Assembly (NCBI GenBank): GCA_024196135.1
Contig: JAMQCK010000026.1
Coordinates: 1-64,000, forward strand
Reading direction: 5' to 3'
Source of the DNA: Pleurotus ostreatus/Saccharomyces cerevisiae fusant
Lineage: Eukaryota; Opisthokonta
DNA length: 64,000 nucleotides
In this document: positions 22,624-35,000 of the stretch, in pieces
Numbering within the stretch: the stretch's first letter is position 1
Layout: each line of letters starts with the position of its first letter
Made by a program: the position numbers and the translations under genes
Notes under the pieces: generated by a model
Database searches by the model: none
What the model was told of the DNA's origin: nothing
What the model saw: the letters and a program-made list of their open reading frames with translations, nothing else

Positions 22624-23671
22624 CTATACTCTGCCTGAGATGAGTTTCGACAGAGGCGGTAACGCGGCCAGCTTCTTCTCAAAGACGGTCTTCCATTCCT
22701 CCAATTGTGGCGTACACCCCATCGAAGTCCTGCCTTGAATCCAGGTAGTGCAGCCACTTAGTCCGTCAAATAGGGAGTCGGGATCCAGGAGCATGCGCTT
22801 TCCTTGTTCTGACAGCCTTTTCTCGACGGCGAGGACGACGTTGGCCCATGACAAGCATTCTGTTCCATGCAGTCGGTGGCTCGTGCGAAGCCGAAGATCG
22901 TTACATTCATCGCGTAGCGCACTCAGATGGGCATCTCGGTATTCCATCTAGGAGGAGAGATGAGTTCGATGTAGAGTATACCTATGAGTAGGTTCGATAG
23001 ATGACACACCCAGGCAGCAAATGATGTGATTGACAGCGCCTTGCGCGCCTCTACGACCGCACAGTCCAGGGAACATACAGCCGCACGGTCCAGAAGCTCC
23101 CAGTGCCCATGCCGGTCAGCGTATGCGATCACCAATAGTGGATATTCTCTGTATATCTCTCTACTAGGACGTAAGCCTTGGAAGAAGTTGCAGCAAATAT
23201 ATGTGGCTATCTGACGAGTAACACACCTGTTCTCTATGATAAGACCACACACAGCCAGCGCCGGCGCGACACGGTACTTCTCCGCCGCCTCGGCGACCTT
23301 CACGAAGTCCTCTACCGGCATGTCCTTGAGCGAGGGATAAACTCCGGGATAGACGAAGGCGAACAGCGTCTCGAGCGTGCTCGAATTCTCGGTGAGCTGT
23401 ACTATCTCCCCAGGTGTGGCGGGGAAGTCCTCGGCGAGCGGGCCATCGGTGGTGCTCTGCAGGTTGCGGCGGTGGACGTTGAATAACGTGCCGTCGGCAG
23501 ATCGGAAGACGATAACATCGCCGTCAGTGAAGGAGACTGTAGATTGCGGCGATGACCGCGGTCAGCCTTGAGCTCGGACTCGGACATGGTTGGCGACGTA
23601 CACCGCGCTGACTGACGGTCTGCAGCGTCTGCCTGCATCGTGTTGCCTGGAGTGCTTTTGGCTCCTGACAT
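22624..23671 (-). CDS. BTB/POZ domain protein
   Basis: Agaricomycete-type BTB/POZ protein, up to 301 residues. Exons: 23617-23671, 23010-23536 and 22624-22947. The BTB fold reads LSFTDGDVIVFRSADGTLF, NVHRRNLQ, then LETLFAFVYPG and AEAAEKYRVAPALAVCGLII. After this the typical basidiomycete C-terminal part follows (LLVIAYADRHGHWELLDRAA). A GT donor after IIEN and several nearby acceptors define a possible extra intron at about 23148-23228. It is a multiple of three without stops, so both forms keep frame. BTB domains dimerise and often recruit Cullin-3. These fungal single-BTB proteins form large families without assigned function. The gene is divergent from the MFS transporter at 24126. Confidence 0.8.
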
Positions 23672-24125
23672 GGCGGCAAGAGAGAGGAGATGACGCTTCG
23701 TTGCCGTAAGTCTACTAGGATCGATACTGGGGGTGTGAAGCGCCCTCCTCGGTAGACGCCGAGGGGGCCAGGTGCTCGCAGGAGCCTTGCATACCAAAAG
23801 GCGGCTGAAGCGTCCGAGGGTCTATTGAATGCAATTCGATATGGTGGTGCTCAGAGGGCAATGTCGACGATCTGTCGGTGCCGAATCGAGACAATGAACA
23901 CTTTTGCACACGTGCGTCGGATCAACGTCGCACGGTCCGGGCCCCGGGCCTCGTTCCCAAGCGCACGCACGGCTCCGGGATCCCTCACACCACCTTCCAT
24001 TCACTTCGTTCCACGTATGCCGAGGCGCTGAAGCTTCGCTCTTTTTGGTCCCCCTTTATTTAGAGATTCAATCGCTTTCTTGGTTATCCCTCTTATCCCC
24101 TCCTTTCGCCACCGACACTAGCACA
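23672..24125. other. Divergent intergenic region, BTB gene and MFS transporter
   Basis: 454 bp holding both promoters. The transporter side (24040-24120) is pyrimidine-rich up to the ATG. No gene is supported. Confidence 0.5.
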
Positions 24126-26159
24126 ATGGCTAAGGTGCAGACGATCGTGTTCTTGTCGCTGGTTCTCGACTTGTTCGCGTTTACGATTCCGCTGCCGCTG
24201 TTTCCGCGTATCATTGAGTGGTATACGAAGGTGTGTAATCAAGACAGTGTGCAGAGGGGAAGGAGCTGACGGGAGGGTGATGACAGCGGGAAGCGTCCGA
24301 TCCAACTGGCTTCCTCTCACAAACACTACACTTCGTTCAGTATCTCAGGAGCTTCGTATATGACTCCCCGGTACACTCGGAGAGATGGGATGTGGTCTTG
24401 CTAGGTACGTGGGTACTCTAAGCTTGGAAGTACGCCGCTTACACGATCACGCATCGCAGGAGGTCTGATGGGTTCCGTCTTCTCGTGAGTCGGATACGAC
24501 GCGTCAAGGTGACAACTAATTTATGGGAAGGACCCTCCAATTCATCGTCTCCCCCTTCATTGGATCGCTATCCGACAAGTATGGCCGCAAGAGTGCGTGC
24601 ACGGTGCCACCCCCTCTCTTCCCCTCGCTCACCCCAATGCAGAGGTCCTCCTCATCACAATGATTGGCAACATTGCTAGCGCTGTTATGTGAGTATTCAT
24701 GCATCTGCAGTTGGGGCGCATGCTCAATTTGTTTCCACCAACAGATGGATCCAATCAACTACATTCGCATCCTACATGCTCTCTCGCGTAGTCGGCGGCC
24801 TCAGCGAGGGAAATGTACAATTAGCCATGTGCGTCATCATCCCCCACCAACCCTCATACAAGGTTCACCACTGACCGACAATCCAGCGCCATTCTATCCG
24901 ACGTCTCCACACCCGCCCAGCGCTCCTCCACCCTCGCCTACGTCGGCATTGCTTTCGCTATCTGCTTCTGCATCGGGCCGCCCATTGGCGCCTACTTCGC
25001 CTCCGCCTCCTTCCCCCATAACTTCAGCTCCATCGAGCTCAACATATACGCCGTGCCTGCGGCCCTTACTCTCGTGCTTCTGCTCGCCGAGACTGCTTTC
25101 ATCTACGTCGCGCTCCCGGAGACGCGCGGAAAGGCGCTTGCGGCGGAGACTCCCGCTGGCAAGGGCAAGGCAGCGGCGGGAAAGAGCACTACTGCTACGC
25201 CGACCCGTCCGAGGACGACCGTGGAGCACCGCCTCAGCACCCTCGCTCGCCTGCGCAGGCAGCACTTCCTCTTCCTCTGCTTGTTCTCAGGCGTCGAGTT
25301 CACCCTTACTTTCCTCACTTTCGACTGTAAGTTCACCCATCTTCCCCCTCCCCTCGTTACATCCCTCCTCTCCCCTCCCTACACCCCTCCTCCACTCACC
25401 ACTAAATGCCCTTCCCTAACTGACACCCCCCTCCAGTATTCGACTGGACCAACGCCCAAAACGGCGCCCTCATCGGCTCCATCGGCATCCTCAGCGCCCT
25501 CCTCCAAGGCGGCTACGTCCGGCGCGCCATGCCCAAGACCGGCGAGGGCAAGATGGCGCGGCGCGGCGTGCATGCGTGTGCCCTCGCCCTTGTCCTTTTG
25601 GCCCTCATCCCTATTTACATGCCGGAGAGCCCCAATTACCCGCCGGAGACGGCGACGAAGCTGCTGCGCGGCGCGGCGGTGTGCTTGGCGTTTACGTCGG
25701 CGACGGTGGTGAATGCGCTGACGGCGGCGGCGTCGTTGCAGTGTGATGAGGGTGGGGCGGAGGGGGTGGTGGGGAAGGAGGGGACGGGGAAGGCGGAGGG
25801 AGTGGTGAAGGGGAAGGATGGGAAAGACGCGGTGACGGGGAAGCCTATTACCGAGGAGCACCCGGATTTGGCGAAGGGCAAGGCGCTGGGGAGGTTCCGC
25901 TCGAGGGGACAGCTCGGGCGTGCGATTGGGCCGCTTTTGGGTGAGTGGGCGTGTTTTTTCTTTTGTTTTACGGTGGCGGTGGTGGTGCGACTCGCTATGT
26001 GGACCGTTTGACTCGCTATGTGGACCGTTCGCTGACACAACGAACCCAGCCTGCGCGATGTACTGGACCTTCGGGCCGACGCTGACATACAGCGTGTGTG
26101 CTGTGGCGATGTTCGCACTGGCGATTGGCATGCGGGCGGCGTCGAAACGCGCGTTGTGA
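24126..26159 (+). CDS. MFS transporter, MFSD10/TETRAN-like
   Basis: Twelve-TM major facilitator of the MFSD10/tetracycline-transporter-like group, 497 residues. Nine exons: 24126-24230, 24287-24404, 24460-24484, 24531-24592, 24643-24688, 24745-24828, 24887-25326, 25437-25940, 26050-26159. Family marks: TIVFLSLVLDLFAFTIPLPL in TM1, GGLMGSVFS, the loop 2-3 signature FIGSLSDKYGRK, SRVVGGLSEGNVQLA in TM4, and GIAFAICFCIGPPIGAYF. A basic linker of about 40 residues separates the halves, and the second half has a Gly/Lys-rich loop of about 60 residues between TM10 and TM11. Several small exons (25, 46, 62 nt) all keep phase. Human MFSD10 shares the same motifs; substrate in fungi is unknown. The last intron holds a 20-bp tandem duplication. 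Confidence 0.87.
25989..26029 (+). repeat. Tandem duplication of 20 bp inside an MFS intron
   Basis: GACTCGCTATGTGGACCGTT occurs at 25989-26008 and again at 26010-26029, identical, with one T between. It lies in the last intron of the transporter, between donor 25941 and acceptor 26049. Confidence 0.9.
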
Positions 26160-26921
26160 GATGTAGCGAACACTTGCCATAAGGAGTAATTTGTACGCGT
26201 GTGTATCCACCTTTTTGCTCATCCCATGGCACGAATCTTGCCGATGTGGATATCATCTCCAGGTGGGAGGCGTCGACGTCCTCGCTGAAGCGCTGACTGT
26301 CCACTATCGAGGACTTACTAGCTGTGCAGCCTGGCGAAACCAGTCCTTGTCCAGCTGAACCATCGGAACATAGCACAGTCACTCAGGTGAGCTAGAACCG
26401 TGCGGCCGTCGCGGTTACGGGAATTCCATGGGACGTCGTGCATGCTTTAGCAACAGCGCGAAGGTTCTTCTGGGCCCATCGAGGTGTCCCGCCTCTCACG
26501 GGACCAGGTGCGCCCTGCTTCGTTCGTGAATTTGCGCCTCTTCCTTACGTCGCCGGGTGAGGAAACCCACAACTGATATCCGGACCATGTGGCGGTGCGT
26601 CCGGGGTCGGCTGCACGAGACCGGGGTATGTGAGGAACAGGATTGGCGGGCGTTGGCGGCAGGCCTATTCTCCGTGGGCGTGGCGGCCTAATCACGGCGG
26701 GCGTTAGCGGCCCAACTCACGGCCCGCGGCGATGGAAGTCCGTGAATCTGCAGATTCGAGGACGTTCCCGGCAACGACGGTAAGTATAAAAGCCTGGCGT
26801 GTGGAGGGAAGACTCCAGCGAACAGTTCGTTCACAACTCGCCCACATCTTTACCTGCATTTTCCGCACCACACACACCAACCCCTCCACCTAACACCAAA
26901 CCCCCCTCACCTTACGACACG
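26160..26921. other. GC-rich upstream region of cerato-platanin 1
   Basis: About 760 bp between the transporter stop and the cerato-platanin ATG. Bases 26640-26740 hold several GGCGGGCGTTRGCGG-like near-repeats. A TATA box lies at 26785-26790. No other gene is supported. Confidence 0.6.
26785..26790 (+). promoter_or_regulatory. TATA box of cerato-platanin 1
   Basis: TATAAA within AGTATAAAAGCC, 132 bp before the start codon. It fits a highly expressed secreted protein with a long CA-rich 5'UTR (26820-26920). Confidence 0.65.
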
Positions 26922-27350
26922 ATGAAGTGCTTTACCTCCCTCGTCGCCGCCGCCGCCGCAGCCTCGTCCGCGCTCGCCGTGACCGTGCGCTACGACACCG
27001 CCTACGACAACGCGGGGCAGTCGCTCAGCACCGTCTCCTGCTCCGACGGGCCCAACGGGCTCATCACGCGCGGCTACTCGACCTTCGGCTCGCTCCCCGA
27101 GTTCCCGCACATCGGCGCGAAGGCGGGCGCGTCGCACGGGTCCGACCAGTGCGGGACGTGCCACAAGCTGTCGTGGACGGACGAGTTCGGCACGACGCGC
27201 AGCATCCACGTCCTCGTCGTCGACTACGCGACGAGCGGGTTCAACATTGCGCAGACGGCGCTCGATGAGCTGACGGGTGGGCGGGCCTCGGAGAAGGGGT
27301 CTATCAACGCGACCTCGAAGCAGGTCAATGTCAAGCACTGTGGGCTGTAA
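26922..27350 (+). CDS. Cerato-platanin family secreted protein 1
   Basis: Small secreted protein of 142 residues, single exon. A signal peptide (about 1-19, Ala-rich) precedes VTVRYDTAYDNAG. Family marks are CSDGPNGLITRGYSTFGSLP, FPHIGA, QCGTC, WTDEFG and FNIAQTALDELT. Four Cys remain in the mature chain (SC, QC, TC, HC), giving the two family disulphides. Cerato-platanins are expansin-like double-psi beta-barrel proteins that bind chitin oligomers, affect the fungal surface and can be sensed by plants. The TATA box and CA-rich leader suggest strong expression. A second copy lies at 46812-47246 on the other strand. Confidence 0.93.
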   Translation: MKCFTSLVAAAAAASSALAVTVRYDTAYDNAGQSLSTVSCSDGPNGLITRGYSTFGSLPEFPHIGAKAGASHGSDQCGTCHKLSWTDEFGTTRSIHVLVVDYATSGFNIAQTALDELTGGRASEKGSINATSKQVNVKHCGL

Positions 27351-27957
27351 TGGTGAGCGTCAGGATCGTGTCTCGTGTGTTGCTCGTGCTGATGTTTAAT
27401 GCAGAATACGACATGATCACTAGGGCAAGCATATGCTCTTCACGTTTTGGACTCTTGCATGGACTTTACGGACTGGCTACGAACACTGTATATATATGGA
27501 CTTTTGGGTGATGAAATTGGTTGAATGATCATGGTGACCGTGACGAGTGTTGGGCAGGAAGAAATGCTGGCTTCCTTTGACGCGGGGGCGCGCAGTGAGA
27601 TAGCCTCTGTGATGGTGAGACGTAGGTTCGCAAGGAGACGCTGAGCGGAAAACGCCGAAGCACCTGAATCAAGCACTGTTAAACAAAGAGGCAAGGCCAT
27701 CTTGTCCTTGTCTTCGACGTCCGTCTCTCCGCCACACCCCATCGCCATCCCAGATGAGCATGTCTCGTCGGCTTGCATCCAGTCCAACGCTGCCTCGCGC
27801 GGGAACGATTGTCCAGAGCAGAGGGCGCTCGGGAGATTCGAACTCAAGAGGATGTCGGCATTGACTCACCAATACGTGGATTAGGCGCCGGCTTCCCTGG
27901 CTCGTGGCATGCTTTGCCCTCGTGTGCATATCGATCTACTTCCTCCTCGTTGCAGTC
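27351..27957. other. Intergenic region between cerato-platanin 1 and MYND copy C
   Basis: Holds the cerato-platanin 3'UTR and the promoter of copy C. No ATG-initiated gene is supported. A pyrimidine tract ending CAG just before the copy C ATG (27940-27955) could be the acceptor of a 5'UTR intron. Confidence 0.5.
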
Positions 27958-30900
27958 ATGGCCCACTCCGTGATCATACCGCGCAGGACCTTCTTCTACG
28001 CGATTGGCAATACCTGTGCTGACCTCCTCACTGAGACGCTACCTCCGGAGGAAAGTTTGGACCTACTTTTGTTGGGCTGTGGCGACCCGAGGAGCATCCT
28101 CTATACGACCTATGCAGATGGCGTAGCGGGTAGACATGTTCATCTTCTAACTCAGGTGATACGTCTGACGTGACTTCCAGATAGGCGCGAGTTCGATATC
28201 ACGTTCTGCGACATTGAACCTGCCATCATCGCACGGAACGTCCTTCTCTTCACTCTCCTCGCCGACACGGGTAAGGCGAGTGACGGTGATATATGGAACA
28301 TATTCTATCACTTTCAAATACCTGAGGCGTCGCTCGCTCGCCTTCAGCGCCAGTCTTCTAGGCTCGTCGACCTCTCCGAGTCGCTGCAACAATGGCTGGA
28401 AGGACCTTACGGAAAATTCATCCGACCGCGCACACAGCAGACCCTCTCCGACCTCAGACGCTTCTGGTCCAAGTACGCCGCCACTGCGTCTTTCACGAAG
28501 GTGCAGCATCAGGAGTTGCGCAACCGTCTCAACCAGGGGAAATCATCCTTAATGGGCTGGCAGAGGGGCGACGTGAAGGATATGGCCGGCCGCTCCGCCG
28601 GCCCGTTCTACTCGAGGGTAGTCCACCTTGACACAGCCGAGGTGCACTTTAAGCACTACTGGAAGCATGGCGTTGTCGGGGGGTGCGCCACAGACGCGGC
28701 AGCCCTTGCGTACGTCAACCCAACGTTCATGTATACGCAGCGTGGTCAGGGATTCTGCCTACACTATGGCTCGGATCCAATCTTTGGCTTCCACATTGCG
28801 GGCATTCTGGGCCCAATTGAGGGGAATCCGCCGAAGGCCACCACGCGAGATCTGGGAGCATACGCTAGACGGGAATTTTCGCGGTGGTATGCTGCCTTCA
28901 GGGAACGCATCACCGCCGACGTCAAGTTCGTCCTACGTCCCCATGTAGGAGACGCACTTGCTCTGTGTCGCGCGCTAGAGGGAGAGCAGGACGTGTGCGT
29001 CTCCGCCTACGATTCACGACCCATCGTTCTAGAGGACGACGCCAGCCACCCGGCCCCGACCTTGTTCAACGTCATCGACACGTCCAACCTTGCTGATCAT
29101 ATCGGCCTCCTGAATGTCCTGACGAGCGCTGCCCCTCTGCTACGCAAATCGCCCACCTCGACTCTACACACGAACTCCCTCCATCCTTCTGCTAATACGA
29201 AGTCCGGCTATGCCCTGCTAGAGCGCTTGGGTGCCGACCTGACGACGTTCTCGCTGCTTAGTGGTCTAGCACCATTGCCCCTCCTCACCAAGTTCACCAT
29301 CAAGACGTCGCCATACGATTATTACGCCAACATCCTCGACTCGACGGATATGCGGCAGCAGCACCAGCCCATCGCGTGGAAGTACCCCGCATCGGGGGAC
29401 CAGGCCGCCCTCGTCGACGGCGCCTTCCGCTGGACACCTGTCTCAGTCGACGCGGGGGAGCTGCGCGATGTGCTTCATCGGCTCTACCTCCACATGTTCG
29501 CGGTGGAAAACATTGCGCAGCAGCTCGGCAAGGGCAAGGCGCCGCACATCGAGGGCATTTCGAACCCGTCGGTCATCATCTACGTGCGCGCTAGCTACGC
29601 GTTCCTCTTGCGGTTCATCAAAGGCAGGGTGCGCACAGAGTGGCAGGAAGTCATGGACGGCCTGTTCGCTGCCATCCAGGCGGACCGCACCCTGATCTTC
29701 GGCAGCAACAATTATCAGGACCTCAGCACGCATGCACACCTTCTCGGCGTGGACAGCCATGGGTTTTTCGCCGAGCCCTTCGAGTACGACGCAGCCTTCC
29801 AGGCAAAGCCCGAGCTGTTCACAAACTGGAGAAGCCCGCCGCTCGCGGTACACGTCGTCCTGCGCATCCCGCGTTCTGCATTCCAGCGTCTCTGGGGCGT
29901 CGACGTCGATATACTGGGCACGCCGATGCTCCAGTGCGAAGTCATCGTCGCGCGGAAGTCGCAGGCCATCTTCTCCAGCGTGCAGCTCGATTTTGGCACG
30001 CTCGTGGTGGACGGGAAAGGCGAGGAGGCAAGCGCGTGGATTGAGAGGGACGAGGACGGATGGGAGGGGACTTCGCCGGCCATTCTGCGTGTTACGGTCC
30101 CTGCGCGTATGTTGGATATAGACCCGCGGGCGACGAAGGTGCAGATGTCGCTGCGCTCGACGCCGCAAACCGCCGTGCTCATGCGCGAGTTGGGGCCTCG
30201 GCTCGCGCTGTTCGATGCCAACCTGATGGGAGAGGATGCGTATGTGCTGAAGGACCCGCCTCGCGTGCGCAGGGCGAAGCTACCGTCGGCAGTTCCTGCA
30301 CCGTCGACGTCGCAAGCTGCTACCGATACGCAGCCTATCTCCGAACACGCTGCGAAGGAGGTCCCTTCCGTCCGCTTCACCAACGGCAAGATCTCTCACA
30401 TTGCGGTCAAGGTCAACTTCGTCAGCGACGTTAGCAAGGCCGCTCTACAGGAAGGGGGAGCCGCGACGGGGGAGCTGTCGCCCTGCACTGTGCAGCTCGT
30501 GATAGGCTCTGATAAAGAGATTGAAGAGACCGTCGCATTCCCATTCCCTGTGATCGGGCGCGATGCAAAGCTGCGGGTGGCGAGGAAGTCCGGATATGTG
30601 GAGGTATGTTGCTTGTAACGATGACCTGGCTCTGGTTGACAAACTCGAAAGGTTATTGCTCCAGTCGCGAAAGAGGATCCGGCGAACGGTGACGGCGGAT
30701 ATGACAAGACCCACCGTACGCCCACCATCCTCACCAATCGAGCGCCCTATGCGTGGGCCGTCACCTATGTCGACCTGGACAAGCAGCCCAAGCTTCTCTT
30801 GTCCTTCAACCAAGCGATGGTCGACTGGATTCAGACAATCAGCTCCCCGATGTTCTCCGGCCGCGAGCTCATCATGCAGCGCTCGCACGACCAGACCGAC

Positions 30901-31620
30901 ACCTGGGTCAATCTAAAGAACAGCATGGCGCACTTCCTCATGTTCGCCTCCGGCGCCGTCGACGGGAAGAAATGCCCCGCGTTCTCCCTGTGCCGCCGCG
31001 GCTCCGAGGACGGGTTCAACATCATCTTTGTCAACGCCATCCGGCTCGACCTCCCCGCGCAGAGCGTCGTCCTCGATGTGTGCATCGTGCCGCTCACGCG
31101 CGCGAATAAGAAAAAGATCTCGCTGATCTTGACGAAGTTCGAGATCCGGAATATAATGATGGACGACGAGGAGATTACGGCGTGGAAGTCGCTCCTGCCC
31201 GCCGCTGTCGAGCGCTGCCGGACATGGGACCATGTCCCCGGATGTGCCTACGTTAAACAAGGTATCCCACTCACGCTGGACATCGACGAAAGCCCGATCT
31301 GCGACTGCGGGTGCGGGAAGAACATCCCGGACAGCGACGTTATGAGGGCGCATAGGCAGGCGAAGCCGTACGCGACGCGCGCGGCGATTGGCCTGTTGTA
31401 TGCGGTGCCCTACCTCGAGGATTCGGGCAAGCAGTTCCATGCCGCGTATGCGCGCGCGAGCACCTCGGCAGCAGCGAATAAATGTGCTGCTTGTGGGAAG
31501 GTTCGGGGGACGCTGATGACGTGTGGGAGATGCAAGCAGACGAAGTACTGCTCAAGAGAATGTCAGACCGGGGACTGGAAGGTGCATAAGAAGATATGCA
31601 GAGCGCAGGGAGTTGCGTGA
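27958..31620 (+). CDS. DUF4470-like / MYND zinc-finger protein, copy C
   Basis: Third family member, 1,187 residues in three exons (27958-28129, 28181-30603, 30652-31620). It starts MAHSVIIPRRTFFYAIGNTC. The glycine-rich LLGCGDPRSILYTTYAD is at about 38-54, and FDITFCDIEPAIIARNVLLF follows, the DUF4470 pattern. Core motifs are LHYGSDPIFGFHIAGI (about 251) and FNVIDTSNLADHIGLLNVL (about 353). The third exon has the Cys cluster ERCRTWDHVPGCAY / PICDCGCGKNIP at about 1053-1090 and a full MYND finger at about 1143-1181 (CAACG, CGRCKQTKYCSRECQ, HKKIC). The tandem neighbour copy D follows on the same strand. Biochemical role unknown; a methyltransferase-like fold is inferred from motif shape only. 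Confidence 0.9.
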
Positions 31621-32086
31621 AAGTCTTCGCCGCTGCGCCGTACACAAACAAATATCACGATATATATTATTTGTACCTGATCATTTCTTGTGATGGACCA
31701 GCATCTGTTTGCTTCTAGATATCGCAGTAGATGGGTAGGACGACCTCGCAGCCGACAACATGCCAATGGGCGCATGTTTGCAAGTGTTTATTTGCTGATA
31801 TCTCCGACGGTCCCATTGACAAGTCCCACGTCCAAGGCTTATTTTCCTCCCCCAGCATCTACATTGTATCAGCGCAACGTGCTCGAGATATAGTGGACAC
31901 ACGACCAGGAACACACTTAAACGAAGAGAGAATGGCTGAAGCGCAGCAGGCCGGGGCGCTTATTTGCGCAGATAGGTAGGCGGCAACGTAAACTTCAACG
32001 TTGGATTCGCCGTCTTCTTCCCCGCGTTTGAGGATGTTTATTCGCTTGCTGGAAACGGTCGGTCGTCTTTCTCTTCCCTGACGTCC
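31621..32086. other. Intergenic region between MYND copies C and D
   Basis: 466 bp with the copy C 3'UTR (AT-rich around 31640-31690) and the copy D promoter. No other feature is supported. Confidence 0.5.
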
Positions 32087-35000
32087 ATGGCTCACACTGT
32101 CTTCATCCCTCGCAGGACCTTTTTCTACCCGATCGGCAATACCAGTGCCGATCTGCTCACAGAGACTTTGCCCCGAGAAGAAAATCTTGATGCCCTCATT
32201 ATCGGATGCGGTGATCCGAGAAGTATCTTGTACACTACATACACCGACTCTGCGGCCGGTGAGCATCATGCCCCACGAGCTCGAGATATCGACACGCTGA
32301 CGGGACTCTATCCCAGAGACGCGCGAGTTTGACATCACTCTCTGCGATATCGAACCGGCAATCATAGCTCGAAATGTTCTGTTGCTCACTCTACTCGTTG
32401 ACACCGGGAAGGAGAGCAACGCTACCATCTGGGACATATTCTACCATTTCCGCATCTCCAGAGACGCCTCCGACCTCCTACACAAGCAATGCGAACGTCT
32501 ATTGGCCGCTTCCGAACAATTGGACAGCTGGGCCATGGGACCGTACGCCAAGTTCATTCAGCCTCGCACCGAACATACGCTGTCCGACATCAGGCGCTTT
32601 TGGGCGAAGTACTCGTCGACGGCGTCCTTCACGGACACGCAACACCGCAACATGCGCGACGTCGTTGCGTCAGGAGTAGAGTCTATGAAGCGTCGGCAGC
32701 CGGTCTGCGTACAGACGGCATGCCGGTCCGCCGGGCCCCTCTGGATGAACCTCATGAAGGGCAACATGGCGGATGCGCACTTCAAGCACTACTGGAATAA
32801 CGGAGTCGTCGCTGGGAGTCCGACCGCGTCCACCGAGTTCGTCAACCCGACCTTCTTCTACACCGCATTCGGAAGCGGCTTCTCCCTGCACTACGGCTCA
32901 GACCCCATCCTCGGATTCCACTTGGCGGGCGCCCTGGCGCCTACTACAGGGAGCACCGTTGCGACACGCATCGAGGATTTGGGCGCATATGCACGGCAAG
33001 AATTTGGGAGATGGGCCAATTCCTTCAGAAAGCGCATAGCTTCGGGCTCCAAGTTTGTTGTGCGCCCGTATGTCGGAGACGCCCTGCCGCTCTGCCGCGC
33101 ACTGGCCGGCGAAGTTGGCCAGAATATCTCTTCATACGATGCGCGTCCGATCGTGCTGCGTCGAGGTGACGACACTGGCCAAGCCGCGCCTCCCAGTGAC
33201 TTCAATGTTATTGAGACCTCCAACCTTGCCGATCATGTCGGACTGCTCAACACCCTCAGCGTCTGCATCCCCCTCGTACGCCAGTCACCGACCTCCGTCC
33301 TTCACACCAACTCGCTTCTTCCCTCGTCGGGCAAGATCGACGACGCCTTTCTCAACCGCGTAGGAATCGATCTCACCACATTGTCGACGCTCTTCGGCTT
33401 CGCACCGCTGCCTCTCTTGACGAAGTTTACAACGAAGACTTCACCCTTCGACCTGCTGGCTGGCGCGAATATGACAGAAACAAAGCAGTACCATCAGCAC
33501 ATCTCTTGGAAGCTGCCCGCCTCCGGCGACCAGGCGGCCCTCGAAAGCGGCGTCTCCGCGCAACCCATCGCCATCGACCCCGCCTCACTTTGCGACGTAC
33601 TCTTCAAGCTGTACCTGCACATGTTCTCCGACGAAAACATGAGCAAGCAACTCGCCAACCTGTCGGTCCACACCATCAAGGAATCCAGCCTCGTTATGTA
33701 CGTGCGCGCCAGCTTCGCCGCGCTTCTGAAGCTCGTCAAAGCGCGCGTGGCAACCGACTGGCAGCGGGCGATGGAGATGCTTGTCTCGCGGATCCAGGAC
33801 GACCGCACGCTTGTCATGGGCATGTGCTACTTCCAGGATCTATGGACGAGCGTGCATCTCATGGGCGTCTACACCGCGGACTTCTTGACACCGACGTTCG
33901 CGAGTCCCATCCCTACTCGGCCGGTCTTGTTCGCGAAATGGCGCAGCACGCCAGCTGTCGCGTACGTCGTGATGCGCGTCCCTCGCTCGGCGTTGCAGCG
34001 CTTAGAGTGCATGGACGCGGATATGGTCGGCACCCCGATCCTGCAGTGCGAAGTCACAACGCGAGACAGTGGCCTGCAAAACGTGTTCTCGAATGTACAG
34101 CTGGCCTTCGGCCAGCTTCGCGTCGAGGGCAGCGCCGACGACGCGCGTGCAACCACCGTCCGAGACGCGGAGGAGTGGCACGGAGATGCACCTCTCATCC
34201 TCTCAGCGGTAGTCCCCACCGCGCTACTGGAGCTTGAGCCCCGGTCAACGCAAGTCAGGCTGACGGTCAGGTCCACGCAGCAGACTGTATTGGTGTTGTC
34301 TCCGATTCTGGGCGTGGATCTCGTCGTGTTCGCCTCTCAATTGATGGGGAACGATGTCTACGTCGTCAAGGATGCTCCTTGTGTGCAGGGAATGCCTCGG
34401 ACTCTCGCTGCTCTATCATCCGCCAAGGTTCATCAGCCTTCGCCTCCGCGGACCTCACAGACGCACACGCGGAACCAGTCTCCGTCCTTGGTCCTTGCTG
34501 GTGGCAAAGTCACCCACATCATGGTCAGGGTCGACATGCTGAGCGAGAGGAGCAAGCTCATCCTGAAGGAAGGACCAATCGAAGCACTACAACATACTCC
34601 GTGCACGATGATACTTTTGCTGGGGAAGGAAAGCGAGCTGGAGGTCATTGTTCCTTACCCTTTCCCGGTTCGTGGCCAGGGCGTAAAGCTCCGAGTAGCG
34701 CGCAAGTCGGGATACGTCGAGGTGAGCACATCTCGTATACAGCGCATGCTCAATCTCACTTGTTCAAGGTCATTGTACGCGTCGCGAGCGCCGACCCAGC
34801 CGTAATGGAGGGCGGCTATACCCAGACGAAGCGCTTTCCCGTCGTCATGTCTCGCGGCCTGCCCTGCGTATGGAGCCTCAACGCTCTGAACCTCGACAAA
34901 CTGCCTGCGCTCGACCTCTCGCGCCCGATACCGCATGACGACTGGGTCAACATAGCAGCCAGAACGGTGACGCTCTCCGACAGAGAGATGCGCCTGATAC

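Noticed and set aside
24664..25419. 251-codon plus frame rich in Ser/Pro over the MFS transporter
   Set aside because: It is an out-of-frame shadow; the spliced transporter frame has all the MFS motifs.
27904..27957. Hydrophobic in-frame extension before MYND copy C
   Set aside because: It would have to start from GTG, not ATG, and the other copies begin at the conserved MAHS. The pyrimidine-AG end suggests a 5'UTR intron instead.
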